A DNA stretch of 64,000 nucleotides from contig JAHHIE010000013.1 in the NCBI GenBank assembly GCA_019358945.1, forward strand, positions 1 through 64,000, read 5' to 3'. A model generated the notes under the pieces. It was not told the DNA's origin. It made no database searches and saw only the letters and a program-made list of their open reading frames with translations. This document shows, one piece after another, positions 56,279 through 64,000 of the stretch (position 1 is its first letter; every line of letters begins with the position of its first letter). Made by a program: the position numbers and the translations under genes. This DNA is from Stenomitos rutilans HA7619-LM2. Its GTDB lineage: Bacteria; Cyanobacteriota; Cyanobacteriia; Leptolyngbyales; Leptolyngbyaceae.

Positions 56279-56391
56279 GAGCTTTATTCCTTACTTCCCA
56301 TTCTCTTTCTGCCTATATCCTTCCATCTGCAAATGCGTCACAATGTCGGACTCTATTGTGGCTCTTCACTCTTTCCAGATTCATCCTTGCA

Positions 56392-57474
56392 CTAAGGCTT
56401 CACGCCCAACTGCTCTGTCGGCGATAGCACTTGAGGTTGAGGCGTACCAGAACTGGTATCGGCGGGTTTGCGATCGCTCAGCCCACGACCGAGCAGCACA
56501 AACAGCACTAGCATGCCCTGAATGACACCTGCGAGAGACGATTCCAGGTTGAGGGAGAGGGGCAGTTGCAGACTACCGATATTGAGTGCGCTGAAGAAGA
56601 AGGCAACAGGCAGAATCAACCAGGCGTTGAAGCCAACCAGCATGGCGATTAGCAGTGCTAGAAAGCCGAGATTACTGGAAATGCTGGGAATCAGCCGATG
56701 GAAGACGGCCAGTACCTGTAAGGCTCCAGCAATACCTGCAAAGGCACCGCAGATACCAAAGGCACTGAGCAGTTGGCGAACCGAGGGAATGCCCAAAATG
56801 TAGGACGCTCTCAGGTTTTGTCCTACGGCACGAAGCTGTAAGCCGAAGTAAGTCCCGCGCATAACGACCATCGTGATGGCAAGCACTGCGATCGCGATCA
56901 GCAATGAAACGGGGCTGGCTTCTGTGTTGCCGATCGTCGGTAGCCAGAGCGATTCACTAAACTGCTCGGTACCACTCATGGAGGCGACCCCTTCGCGTTT
57001 CCACGGGCCGAAGATCAGGTACAGCGCGAGTCCCTGTGCGGCAAAGTTGAGTCCCAAGCCCGCAAAAATTTCGTTGATGCGACCGTAGACGTTCAAAATG
57101 CCCGCTAGCAGCCCCCACAGCAAGCCGCCGCCTGCACCAACGACGATCGTCAGCAATATCACCAGAGGAGCCGGAAGCAAATCCTGTAACAAGCGCATAC
57201 TCGCCGTTGCCGCGATCGCCCCTGCCACAATCTGCCCTTCAATGCCCAGGTTGTACAGCCCAGCCGTAAACGTGAACAGCAAACCACAGGTACACAGCAG
57301 CAAAGGAGCCAACGTGGCAATCACCCGCGCGAATTGATCAGTTGTGCCAAAGGCACCCGACCACATACTGCTAACAACCTGCACTGGAGACGCGCCCACC
57401 AGCGCAATCATGATGGCAATCAAGATCAGCGAAAGGACAACTGAGCCAAGCTGGTAGTAGAGCGTTTTAGACAT
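56392..57474 (-). CDS. BMP-type ABC transporter permease 1
   Basis: The 360-residue membrane permease of the BMP/nucleoside family (NupP/TsgB-like) starts at the Met at 57474 (MSKTLYYQLGSVVLSLIL); an earlier Met at 57498 adds 8 residues. It has about nine hydrophobic segments. The diagnostic stretch is TFTAGLYNLGIEGQIVAGAIAA, and the ATPase-contact loop reads LRAVGQNLRASYILG. The C-terminus is polar (SGTPQPQVLSPTEQLGV). It pairs with permease 2 to form the channel. The ATPase gene lies about 1.86 kb upstream instead of adjacent. Confidence 0.9.
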   Translation of the reverse strand: MSKTLYYQLGSVVLSLILIAIMIALVGASPVQVVSSMWSGAFGTTDQFARVIATLAPLLLCTCGLLFTFTAGLYNLGIEGQIVAGAIAATASMRLLQDLLPAPLVILLTIVVGAGGGLLWGLLAGILNVYGRINEIFAGLGLNFAAQGLALYLIFGPWKREGVASMSGTEQFSESLWLPTIGNTEASPVSLLIAIAVLAITMVVMRGTYFGLQLRAVGQNLRASYILGIPSVRQLLSAFGICGAFAGIAGALQVLAVFHRLIPSISSNLGFLALLIAMLVGFNAWLILPVAFFFSALNIGSLQLPLSLNLESSLAGVIQGMLVLFVLLGRGLSDRKPADTSSGTPQPQVLSPTEQLGVKP

Positions 57475-57736
57475 CAATGACTCATGGGTGCCACGCAACG
57501 ACTGTAGAAGTAAGCACGATCGGTTTAATTTAGTGGTTCTACTCGATCTTAGATGTGTAAGATTCTACCGTCTTGGCACCATTACATAATTCATTGCTCC
57601 GTAGACCTGACCATGCTTAAGCAGAAACGATCGAAACAAGAACATGATTAGTAGGACAGGCGATCACACAGCTTACTGCCAGGTTTCGCTGCGGCTAATG
57701 GTTGATAGAGAAGCGCTTGACAGTGTTCAATCCAAT

Positions 57737-57865
57737 CTATGGCGAGAGGGGCGATCGCGCTGTCCGTTTCACTTGGGTGGCATGACGATGGGGATTTCCT
57801 GGTTTCGCGGCTTTGCTCAATAGTGCAACCAGTACACCCGTATCCAACAAAATCTGTGGTTTCAT
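57737..57865 (-). pseudogene. Truncated PIN-domain toxin
   Basis: The frame starts MKPQILLDTGVLVALLSK, the first strand and helix of a PIN (VapC-like) ribonuclease with its first catalytic Asp. It ends after 42 residues, with an unrelated tail, where family members have about 130. The remaining three acidic residues are missing. Its ATG overlaps the TGA of the chimeric ORF upstream (ATGA), the usual antitoxin-toxin coupling. Confidence 0.75.
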
Positions 57866-58395
57866 GACTTGCCAAAGTCTTTCATGTAGCTCTTATTGGT
57901 GGATAGGTCAGGCGGTAATCCTTCCAAACAACCAATTAAGTCTCCAGCAACGTTAAGGAACGACATGGATTCATCTGTCATTTCAGGTTGCTCAGAAGAG
58001 AGATCTGAGGTTTCATCAATCACCAACACTACCTTAAACGTTCCAGTAGGTAAATCTTTGGGTAACTGGATTTTGAGTTCTTTGGTGGATGTAATCGAAT
58101 CCTGCCCGTTGTGCGGAATCCCATGCCCACTGAAAAAGAACCAGAAGTTGTCGCCATCCTTCATGAATGATGCTGCAAAGATTTGTCGCAAGACTCGCAG
58201 CAGATTCGCTCGAAACGGTTCCGTCGCTTTACCGCCAACGGGGGGCGAATCATCGGTAAACAAAAAGGTGCGATCGAATATGGCTTCTTGCATCAAAAAA
58301 CTGTGCATCGCTTCTGCATCCCGCTTGGCGTAGTTCAGCGGTTGTAAGAAGCGGTATTGATTAATGCCAATAACGATCGCCCAATTGCTTGCCAT
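57862..58395 (-). CDS. Chimeric ORF: orthocaspase N-terminus fused to a PIN-antitoxin C-terminus
   Basis: The 177-residue ORF has two parts. Residues 1-~100 are the p20 start of a caspase-like peptidase (C14): WAIVIGINQYRFLQPLNYAK, AEAMHSFL, and the catalytic His91 in FWFFFSGHGIP. The strand with the catalytic Cys (usually ...DAC) is absent. Residues ~104-177 begin TKELKIQLPKDLPTGTFKVV and end LEGLPPDLSTNKSYMKDFGK, the pattern of cyanobacterial antitoxins that precede PIN toxins. The stop overlaps the start of the PIN remnant by ATGA. The simplest reading is a deletion that joined a caspase gene to a nearby antitoxin gene. It cannot be an active caspase; whether it is expressed is unknown. 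Confidence 0.7.
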   Translation of the reverse strand: MASNWAIVIGINQYRFLQPLNYAKRDAEAMHSFLMQEAIFDRTFLFTDDSPPVGGKATEPFRANLLRVLRQIFAASFMKDGDNFWFFFSGHGIPHNGQDSITSTKELKIQLPKDLPTGTFKVVLVIDETSDLSSEQPEMTDESMSFLNVAGDLIGCLEGLPPDLSTNKSYMKDFGKS

Positions 58396-58447
58396 CTCAT
58401 TCGTTGGAATTGTGAGGAAATAACGTCACGATTGCTTTCGAGGTTTT

Positions 58448-58480
58448 AGACCTCCGAGGTTTCCGAAACCTCGGAGGTCT
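58448..58480. repeat. 15-bp hairpin repeat between the caspase-associated genes
   Basis: AGACCTCCGAGGTTT (58448-58462) and AAACCTCGGAGGTCT (58466-58480) are exact complements with a 3-base loop. The core AACCTCGGAGGT is shared with the MITE-like element before ureC (10506-10574). Confidence 0.7.
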
Positions 58481-58490
58481 TAGTAGCTGA

Positions 58491-58889
58491 TTAAGTTTTG
58501 GCATCTGATCGCTTGAATTTGAGCTTGATCGCTCCTTTCCCAGCCGCTTTGCCGCCTGCCACTAATTTAACTTCCCCTTCCCCGCTGATTTCTACGGATA
58601 GCTCCACCTCATCTAGCTTCATGCCCGATTCTGCATCAATCTGCTGATCGACTTGCTTGAATAAGCGCCCAACCAGTTGCAAAAACTGATTCATGTTTTG
58701 CTCTAGCTGTGAGACAGGCAACCGGACCTCCTTCAGGCTGGCGATGCGTTTACGGACTTCTTCGCTCCAGCCTCGTTGACCGTCGATCGGTGCAAGAGCT
58801 TCCTCGGTTTCATCCGTTACAAGCAGAATATAATCTTCCGGCATAAATTGCGTGAGCTGAGAGATTAATCCGATAATAGCCTCCAGCAC
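58491..58889 (-). CDS. Caspase-associated small protein (Pepco-like)
   Basis: The 132-residue protein starts MLEAIIGLISQLTQFMPEDY, has SEEVRKRIASLKEVRLPVSQ and a helix (EQNMNQFLQLVGRLFKQVDQ), and ends in two beta strands (LDEVELSVEISGEGEVKL, then KGAIKLKFKR). From memory this layout is that of the small 'peptidase co-occurring' (Pepco) proteins found next to caspase and trypsin genes in bacterial conflict systems; I could not verify the name. It lies directly upstream of the broken caspase on the same strand, about 95 bases apart, which supports the link. It appears intact, while its partner is not. Confidence 0.6.
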   Translation of the reverse strand: MLEAIIGLISQLTQFMPEDYILLVTDETEEALAPIDGQRGWSEEVRKRIASLKEVRLPVSQLEQNMNQFLQLVGRLFKQVDQQIDAESGMKLDEVELSVEISGEGEVKLVAGGKAAGKGAIKLKFKRSDAKT

Positions 58890-59336
58890 GTTAATGCGGT
58901 GTCTTACTGTTGCGTTAGCAGTTCTTGTTTCTGCAAACGCTGTACCTACTTCTGCATGAACTGTGGTTACTTACGCTCAAGTTGTTCCTACTTCCACTCA
59001 AGCAGAAGTAAGGAATGATGAAGCTGCAGTGACTAACGCTAAAGCTGTAGTGACTAACGTTAAAGCGATGATAAAGATCGCTCTTTCGAGCTTTACACCC
59101 AGAGCTTTGGATGCGCCCCATGGCCGCTGAGAACGATGACGCGATCGCTGTGCTGCGTATACATCAACCTGCAAACTTTAGATGAGCAATAATCGGTAAC
59201 TCCAACAAGTTTGCACTAAACAAACGCTTTGAGAAGAACAAAATTTCTAAATTTTCTACTTCACTCGAAGTTGGGTTCAATCGTGCGATGACGTCTTCGC
59301 CCAGTTCTTCAGACTCTTGCTCACAGGTGTTTAAAA
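58890..59336. other. Intergenic region with short tandem repeats
   Basis: About 58955-59070 contains repeats of a ~21-base unit (GCAGTGACTAACGCTAAAGC and GTAGTGACTAACGTTAAAGC, then more degenerate TCAAG/GAAGTA units). No gene is convincing; frames through it are low-complexity Ser/Asn-rich or Ala/Val-rich. The ATPase gene's stop lies at its end. Confidence 0.4.
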
Positions 59337-60830
59337 TTAGGTACTGACAGAGAGTTCTTGGGGTCGATCGCCCAGCCGTCCGCCAATCATTTGTCCCAGG
59401 CGATCGACGGTCAACTCTGTGGCATCAATGGGTTCGGAAACCGCGTCACCGCTGAAGACGATGATGCGATCGCTGTATTGCATAATTTCGTCCAAATCAG
59501 ACGAGGTGAAGATAATGGCAGTGCCGCCTTCACAACGGGCAATGAGCTGTTGCCAGACCCACAGCACCGATTCGATGTCTAACCCGCGAGTGGGATGTTC
59601 CATGAGCAGGAGGTTGAGCGGCACGGGGAGGAGGGCAAGCTGGGTGCGCTGTTGATTGCCGCCTGAAAGCCGTTCGACGTGGGTTTGGGGTTTACCGCGA
59701 ATGTTGAAGAGGGCGATCGCGCGCAGGGTTTTTTCTAAGGTGCCTTTCCAATCGACAAACCAGCCTCTGGGCGGGGTACGTAGGGCAACGTGTTCGTGAA
59801 TAGATAAGCCTCGGATTAACCCATCCCGGAGGCGATCAGCGGGTGAATAGCCAATTCCGGCACGCAAATAATCGCGGTAGGGCTTGGCGGTCATATCAAC
59901 CCTATGAACGTGGAAGCTGCCTGCCGATGCCTTAAGCAGTCCCGCGCAGAACAAGAGCAGAAGCTGCTGTCCACTGCCTTCCAGCCCTGCCAGTCCAATG
60001 ACTTCGCCTTGCTGTATGGTGAAATCAGGCATCGTAAGGCTGAGGCGATCGGTCCTGAGGCGAATTTGCTGAAACTCAACGGCGACGGTCTCATGACGAG
60101 TGCTTGGCTTGGCAGGTGGTGCCAGTTCACGCCCAAACATCAGTTCGACCAACGTTTCGTCAGGGCAAGGAATTTCCAGATCACCAACTACCTGCCCCTG
60201 GCGCATGATGGTGACGCGATCGCACAGTTCGTCTACGTCTTCCAGCTTGTGGGAGACAAAAATGACCGATTTTCCTTGCGATGCCAGTAGCTTTGCGGCG
60301 GCAAACAGTTCATCTTTCTGGGAGGCCGAAATGCCTGTCGTCGGTTCATCTAAAATCAGTGTTTTCACCCCTAATGACAGCAGGCGCAAGATCTCAAGCT
60401 GTTGGCGTTCGCCTACGGTGAGATTGCTAACCTTTTCGTTGGCGTTGAGGGCAAAGTTAAACTGCACTGCCAGTTGCCGAAACTCTCGAAACGCCTGCCG
60501 TCTCCTGGTAAAGAGACTGCCCGACTTGCCCACCAAAAAGTTATCCAGTACCGACAGTGGCGGAAAATCCAGCGGATCTTGGTGCAACATCCCAATACCA
60601 GCGGCGATCGCGTCGGCGGGCGTTTTCACCTCAACGGGCTTGCCGTCGAGTAGAAGCGTGCCGCGATCGCGGGTAATAAAGCCGCTGAGAACCTTCACCA
60701 AAGTGCTTTTTCCGGCCCCATTCTCACCCAGTAGCCCGTGAATGCTGCCTGCTTCTACCGTTAGCGAAACAGCATCGTTTGCTTGTACAGGCCCAAACCG
60801 TTTGCAGATATTTTTCAGCTCAACTTTCAT
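59337..60830 (-). CDS. BMP-type ABC transporter ATP-binding protein (two ATPase domains)
   Basis: The 497-residue double ABC ATPase is of the NupO/RbsA type, counted from the Met at 60830 (MKVELKNICKRFGPVQAND); an earlier Met at 60872 adds 14 residues. Domain 1 has Walker A GENGAGKST (35-43), signature LTVGERQQLEIL and Walker B LILDEPTTGIS. Domain 2 begins near residue 250 and has a degenerate Walker A (GLEGSGQQLLLLF), the usual condition in this family, with signature LSGGNQQRTQLA and MEHPTRGLD. It starts 90 bases after the binding-protein gene and powers uptake through the two permeases. Confidence 0.92.
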   Translation of the reverse strand: MKVELKNICKRFGPVQANDAVSLTVEAGSIHGLLGENGAGKSTLVKVLSGFITRDRGTLLLDGKPVEVKTPADAIAAGIGMLHQDPLDFPPLSVLDNFLVGKSGSLFTRRRQAFREFRQLAVQFNFALNANEKVSNLTVGERQQLEILRLLSLGVKTLILDEPTTGISASQKDELFAAAKLLASQGKSVIFVSHKLEDVDELCDRVTIMRQGQVVGDLEIPCPDETLVELMFGRELAPPAKPSTRHETVAVEFQQIRLRTDRLSLTMPDFTIQQGEVIGLAGLEGSGQQLLLLFCAGLLKASAGSFHVHRVDMTAKPYRDYLRAGIGYSPADRLRDGLIRGLSIHEHVALRTPPRGWFVDWKGTLEKTLRAIALFNIRGKPQTHVERLSGGNQQRTQLALLPVPLNLLLMEHPTRGLDIESVLWVWQQLIARCEGGTAIIFTSSDLDEIMQYSDRIIVFSGDAVSEPIDATELTVDRLGQMIGGRLGDRPQELSVST

Positions 60831-60920
60831 GACAGGGAGGGGAATGGGGAACTCGAAACAGATGAGGCTCAAGGTTCAAAGTACGTCGCTTGAACCTTGA
60901 GCTTCCATACTTTAGCCCGT

Positions 60921-62144
60921 CTACTTACTCGATCCCTCCATCCCTGCTAGCAGTTGTGGCATGTACCAGATTTGTTGATCGGTTGCGGTTTCCCCAGCTT
61001 TGACAAACTCGGTTTTACCATCCTGAAACTTGATTGACCCTTTGTAAAGGTTGATGCTGCCGTCTCCAAGCCCTTTGATAAAAGTGTCGATGTACTGTTT
61101 GTTGTCGCCCAGCGCACTACCAGGCAAAAAGCCAATCATTGACGTTTCAGAACTGTTGATGTCTTTCCAATCTGGCCCTAACCAGACAAATTCGCTGCTC
61201 AGCTTGCCATCGACAGCCTTTTTGACTGCATCAGTATATGGCAGTCCCCAGTTGTAGTAGGGTACACCCAGGCACACATCAGGCGCGAGATTACAGCCAG
61301 TTTTCAAGTCATAGTGGACATACTTGACTTTTTTGCCAGCCGCTGCCGCTTTTTTGGTTTCAGTCGCCGCTTCAGGCGTGTCGATACCCGACATCACCAC
61401 ATCATAACCACCGTTAAAGTAGTCATTGACCACTTTAGTGGGATCGAGTGTGACACCAGGAATGTTGAACCAGAAGCCGATCCAGGTCACTTTAAACTTC
61501 AGATCGGCTGGCTTCTTTTTAAGATAGTTTTCCCAGCAGTACTTTGCGCCTAGATAAGCAGCCGACACATAGCGACGGGTCTCATCATTAATCAAAGGCC
61601 CCAGGTAGCCAATTTTGCCCGTCTGAGTGCCCAGTGCAGCGGCGCAACCGGCCATCATTTTGCCGTATTCCATCCGACCCATAATGTTGCTGAGGTTCGG
61701 TTGATTTTTGAAGTTCTTGCCTTCTTTCCAGGCGTAGTCTCCAGAGGCGTGAATGACGCTCACATCAGGATGCTTTTTGGCGGTTTCGAGTGCATCGTCT
61801 TTGAAGTCATCGGAGTTAAAAATGACGAGTTTCGCACCTTTCCCAATGAGTTCATCGGCTACCTGAGTACCTTTCACGTTTGGACGATCGGCAGGATTGA
61901 CCTTATCCACATAGTCAAATTTGACCCCAGATACATTCTTGAGAGCGGTTTGTATCCCTTCATACTGCGCCTGGTTCCAACCACCGTCATCTTTAGGGCC
62001 AACGATGACCATACCAACTGTGTATGCCTTACCGCTTGCCTGCGCTGAAGGTGAACTGGAGGCAGACGGAGAGGCCGTGGGAGCGGGGCTACTACACGCG
62101 CCGACGAGGACACTTAAGGCGGCAACGTGCCAAAAACGGTGCAT
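60921..62144 (-). CDS. BMP family ABC transporter substrate-binding lipoprotein
   Basis: The product is 407 residues from the Met at 62144 (MHRFWHVAALSVLVGAC), which gives a normal lipoprotein signal with the lipobox Cys17; the longest frame, to 62231, adds 29 residues. A Ser/Pro/Ala linker follows. The mature protein has the BMP family pattern: TVGMVIVGPKDDGGWNQAQY, KLVIFNSDDFKDDA, NIMGRMEYGKMMAGCAAA and VNDYFNGGYDVVMSG. This family binds nucleosides, purines or related compounds outside the membrane. It is first in the operon. The ligand cannot be told from sequence. Confidence 0.9.
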   Translation of the reverse strand: MHRFWHVAALSVLVGACSSPAPTASPSASSSPSAQASGKAYTVGMVIVGPKDDGGWNQAQYEGIQTALKNVSGVKFDYVDKVNPADRPNVKGTQVADELIGKGAKLVIFNSDDFKDDALETAKKHPDVSVIHASGDYAWKEGKNFKNQPNLSNIMGRMEYGKMMAGCAAALGTQTGKIGYLGPLINDETRRYVSAAYLGAKYCWENYLKKKPADLKFKVTWIGFWFNIPGVTLDPTKVVNDYFNGGYDVVMSGIDTPEAATETKKAAAAGKKVKYVHYDLKTGCNLAPDVCLGVPYYNWGLPYTDAVKKAVDGKLSSEFVWLGPDWKDINSSETSMIGFLPGSALGDNKQYIDTFIKGLGDGSINLYKGSIKFQDGKTEFVKAGETATDQQIWYMPQLLAGMEGSSK

Positions 62145-62231
62145 TACAGTAAGGGTGCGATCGAAAAGGCTGATGTTACGTGCAATTGGTCGATTCATAC
62201 GTTTAACGGACTTTAGCTGATCAGGGGTCAT

Positions 62232-62538
62232 GATTTACCGCTCTATGCTTGAGGATTTCGATACACGGCTAGTTTGACGAGTTAGACTCGCACTTTCGGT
62301 GGGAGCGAACCACTAGAGACGTTGACTAAGGCGAAACGCTGACATCTGAATACGGCGGCGGACTGTCTACACAGATGCTCAACGATCGCAGCTTCGCTTT
62401 CCAATTAAGGCGATCGCTTCTTTCAGAAATGTATAATCGATTACTTTTAGCCGAATGCGCCTTGCAACCGATCGCGTTGCAGTAGCAAGGTTGCTTTAGC
62501 TCACGCTTGTAAGTTTGATGGGTTGCGGTGCTATTGAG
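62232..62538. other. Leader region of the importer operon
   Basis: No gene is seen. On the minus strand this is the promoter and leader of the binding-protein gene. I looked for a purine-riboswitch core and did not find one. HIP1-like sites occur near 62410. Confidence 0.3.
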
Positions 62539-63012
62539 TCACAGGGTACGCATGACGTCACGCAGGTTATCTTGCCCGATCGCGCGCAAACAGGCTTGAC
62601 GACTCGCTTGGGCTGTATACGTAAGCTGAATTGCCAAATAGCTAGATGGTTTATAACGCAAACGTTCTGACCATTCGATCGCCACAATACCCGGTTTCAC
62701 TTCAGTTCCGTTCCAGTAGGTCTCCGGGTAAAGCGCGGCGGCGGCTGTTGCGTCCAAACGATACAAATCAAAGTGGTAAAGCGGTACTCGCCCATCTAAA
62801 TATTCATTGATTAATGTGAATGTGGGACTGTCGATCGCCTCTTGAATTCCCAGTCCTTCACCAATCCCCTGCACCAGCGTCGTTTTGCCACTGCCCAGAT
62901 CCCCTTCTAGCAAAAGCGTACTTTCCGCTGGCAACAAACGACCCAGCCTCACGCCGAGCGATCGTGTGGCGGCTGCATCCGGCAGAAAAATGGTTTTCGC
63001 ATGATCACGCAT
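62539..63012 (-). CDS. tsaE: tRNA threonylcarbamoyladenosine biosynthesis ATPase TsaE
   Basis: The 157-residue P-loop protein is required with TsaB, TsaC and TsaD for the t6A37 modification of ANN-decoding tRNAs. Walker A is LLEGDLGSGKTTLVQGIGEGL (GDLGSGKTT at 37-45), followed by IDSPTFTLINEYLDGRVPLYHFDLYRLD, which holds the conserved Thr and the His-Phe-Asp-Leu-Tyr-Arg motif, and IVAIEWSER. Length and order are standard. It is transcribed like the importer operon but separated from it by 300 bases. Confidence 0.95.
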   Translation of the reverse strand: MRDHAKTIFLPDAAATRSLGVRLGRLLPAESTLLLEGDLGSGKTTLVQGIGEGLGIQEAIDSPTFTLINEYLDGRVPLYHFDLYRLDATAAAALYPETYWNGTEVKPGIVAIEWSERLRYKPSSYLAIQLTYTAQASRQACLRAIGQDNLRDVMRTL

Positions 63013-63159
63013 TGCCTAAGCTCAAGTTGGAAGGTCGTAGAGATAAAAAGGCTCATTGAACAAATGGCTCGCCTCCATTCACCGCTCAATGCTTCGGGCG
63101 TAGGGCCAAAAGCGATCGTGAAGAAAGCTGGCTCAAGATTCAAGGTCCATCGACTTTTT

Positions 63160-64000
63160 TCATGACTTGCAGCTCATCACGTCAAATTGAGTATCGCCGT
63201 TCGCCACTGTAAGTCCCCAATGGGTAAGCGTAGAGCGTCCTGAAACCTGTGGAACATTGGTGCGGAATGATTTTGCGACGGTACAGCGCGCAGCGGCGGT
63301 TGGATAGTTCTTCTTCAACCGTTCAAATTCTATTGGTCGTAGCACCAGCCACTCTGGTTGCAATCGGTTAATCATGGCATCCAGAGAACGGTGCTCTGGT
63401 GGCAGTTGCTTTAAAGCTTGCAGCGCTGTTGGAGAGGTCAAGCCCGGAAAGTCGTACAGCTTCGCGCGTGAGTAGTAGCCCACGTAGCCTGCCGATTCGG
63501 AAACAACGGCTTCTCCATGCGGCACGACCTGACCCAGATACTCACCCAGCGGTTTCCTAACATGGTTTTCGATCTGTTGCACCTGCGCTTGAATGGGGAA
63601 GGAAAACGGGATGTGGACTGCAAAAAGGATGGCTAGTGTCACCGCTAACAAATTAGACCCTGCCACAGAGAGCCTTTGTAACCGATGAAGCCCAGCAGCA
63701 GCAAACAGAACAACCAACGCCATGAAGGGGATCACATACCAGGAAAAGTAGTCGTTCCCAACCCAGGCAAAGTAGTAGATGGTAAAAATCACGACATAGG
63801 CGATCGCCACCCACAAACCCCTGACCTTACGAGTTGACCATATCCCTAAGAGCGCCAGCGACAGGATCAGCACGGCAACGGCAGCAAGAATCGGCTGAGG
63901 AATGGGGGTACTCAAGACGAAATGAGCATCCACAAAGGGAGCAAAGAATTTCCAGCTTCCCGCATGGACAACAGTCAACTGGACACTAAACCATGTGAGC
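63160..64000 (-). CDS. Membrane protein, C-terminal part of a glycosyltransferase-39-like protein (runs off the window)
   Basis: At least 280 residues are readable, and the frame stays open to the window edge, so the start is outside. The readable part has four or five hydrophobic segments (IPQPILAAVAVLILSLALLG, LWVAIAYVVIFTIYYFAWVG, FSWYVIPFMALVVLFAAAG and LLAVTLAILFAVHI). A soluble C-terminal domain of about 130 residues follows (PHGEAVVSESAGYVGYYSRA, LYDFPGLTSPTALQALKQLP, RLQPEWLVLRPIEFERLKKN). This is the layout of GT39/PMT-like or ArnT-like lipid-linked glycosyltransferases, whose active residues would lie in the missing part. Assignment is tentative. Confidence 0.6.
   Translation of the reverse strand, partial: LTWFSVQLTVVHAGSWKFFAPFVDAHFVLSTPIPQPILAAVAVLILSLALLGIWSTRKVRGLWVAIAYVVIFTIYYFAWVGNDYFSWYVIPFMALVVLFAAAGLHRLQRLSVAGSNLLAVTLAILFAVHIPFSFPIQAQVQQIENHVRKPLGEYLGQVVPHGEAVVSESAGYVGYYSRAKLYDFPGLTSPTALQALKQLPPEHRSLDAMINRLQPEWLVLRPIEFERLKKNYPTAAARCTVAKSFRTNVPQVSGRSTLTHWGLTVANGDTQFDVMSCKS

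Noticed and set aside
58915-59121. Minus-strand Ser/Asn/Cys-rich frame of 68 codons
   Set aside because: The composition follows from the short tandem repeats; no family likeness and no good start.
62232-62538. Purine or other riboswitch in the leader of the nucleoside-type importer
   Set aside because: The conserved purine-aptamer loops could not be matched by eye; a covariance-model search would decide.
62820-63059. Plus-strand frame over tsaE
   Set aside because: Complement of the TsaE P-loop region without own motifs.

Overview
The window is chromosomal DNA from a cyanobacterium, most likely a filamentous one of the Leptolyngbya/Oscillatoriales kind. The evidence is an allophycocyanin alpha-B gene (apcD), a 1552-residue glutamate synthase of the ferredoxin type, very frequent GCGATCGC octamers (HIP1), short heptamer-type repeats between genes, and several gene families that are largely cyanobacterial. 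No rRNA gene, tRNA gene, CRISPR array or intact transposase was seen.

Layout. 1-8.5 kb is an accessory region: a small nuclease-like protein, two tandem membrane proteins with Gly/Asp/Cys tails (one a truncated copy), a BrnT/BrnA toxin-antitoxin pair, a DUF429 protein, an alpha/beta hydrolase, a DUF924 protein, apcD, a coiled-coil membrane protein, and a graveyard of toxin-antitoxin genes. 8.5-20.7 kb holds a solitary ureC, small secreted or domain-of-unknown-function proteins, glutamate synthase, a phosphodiester glycosidase, a cupin and an A-type Fe-S carrier. 20.8-25.8 kb is the str operon (rpsL, rpsG, fusA, tuf, rpsJ). 26-38.5 kb holds a Lon-N protein, a STAS protein, a two-part radical SAM protein, RNase E with RNase HII, prephenate dehydratase, and a cluster of small orphan ORFs. 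38.6-47.1 kb holds tig-clpP-clpX on the minus strand and asd-dapA-rnj on the plus strand (proteolysis, lysine/threonine branch, RNA decay). 47.3-54.4 kb holds surE, era, a quinone-oxidoreductase-like enzyme, an SLH+SLBB protein and an EI24 membrane protein.

54.4-62.2 kb is the most interesting part. All four parts of a BMP-type (nucleoside/purine family) ABC importer lie on the minus strand in the usual order: binding lipoprotein, double ATPase, permease 1, permease 2. The operon is broken open twice by conflict-system remnants. Between the ATPase and permease 1 lies a caspase-associated small protein, then a chimeric ORF whose first ~100 residues are an orthocaspase (catalytic His kept, Cys half gone) and whose last ~75 residues look like the antitoxin of a PIN toxin, then a truncated PIN toxin overlapping it by ATGA. 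Between the two permeases lie a frameshifted antitoxin and a RelE/ParE-type toxin split by an 87-bp MITE with inverted repeats and a target duplication. 62.5-64 kb holds tsaE and the 3' part of a membrane protein that runs off the window.

A second theme is small repeats entering or bordering genes. An ~80-bp block sits almost identically before two unrelated genes (17.6 and 35.6 kb). Low-complexity repeats have entered era and the radical SAM gene in frame, and supply the last codons of pheA and of the hydrolase facing it. Identifications rest on reading the sequence and on recalled family motifs; no database search was run.
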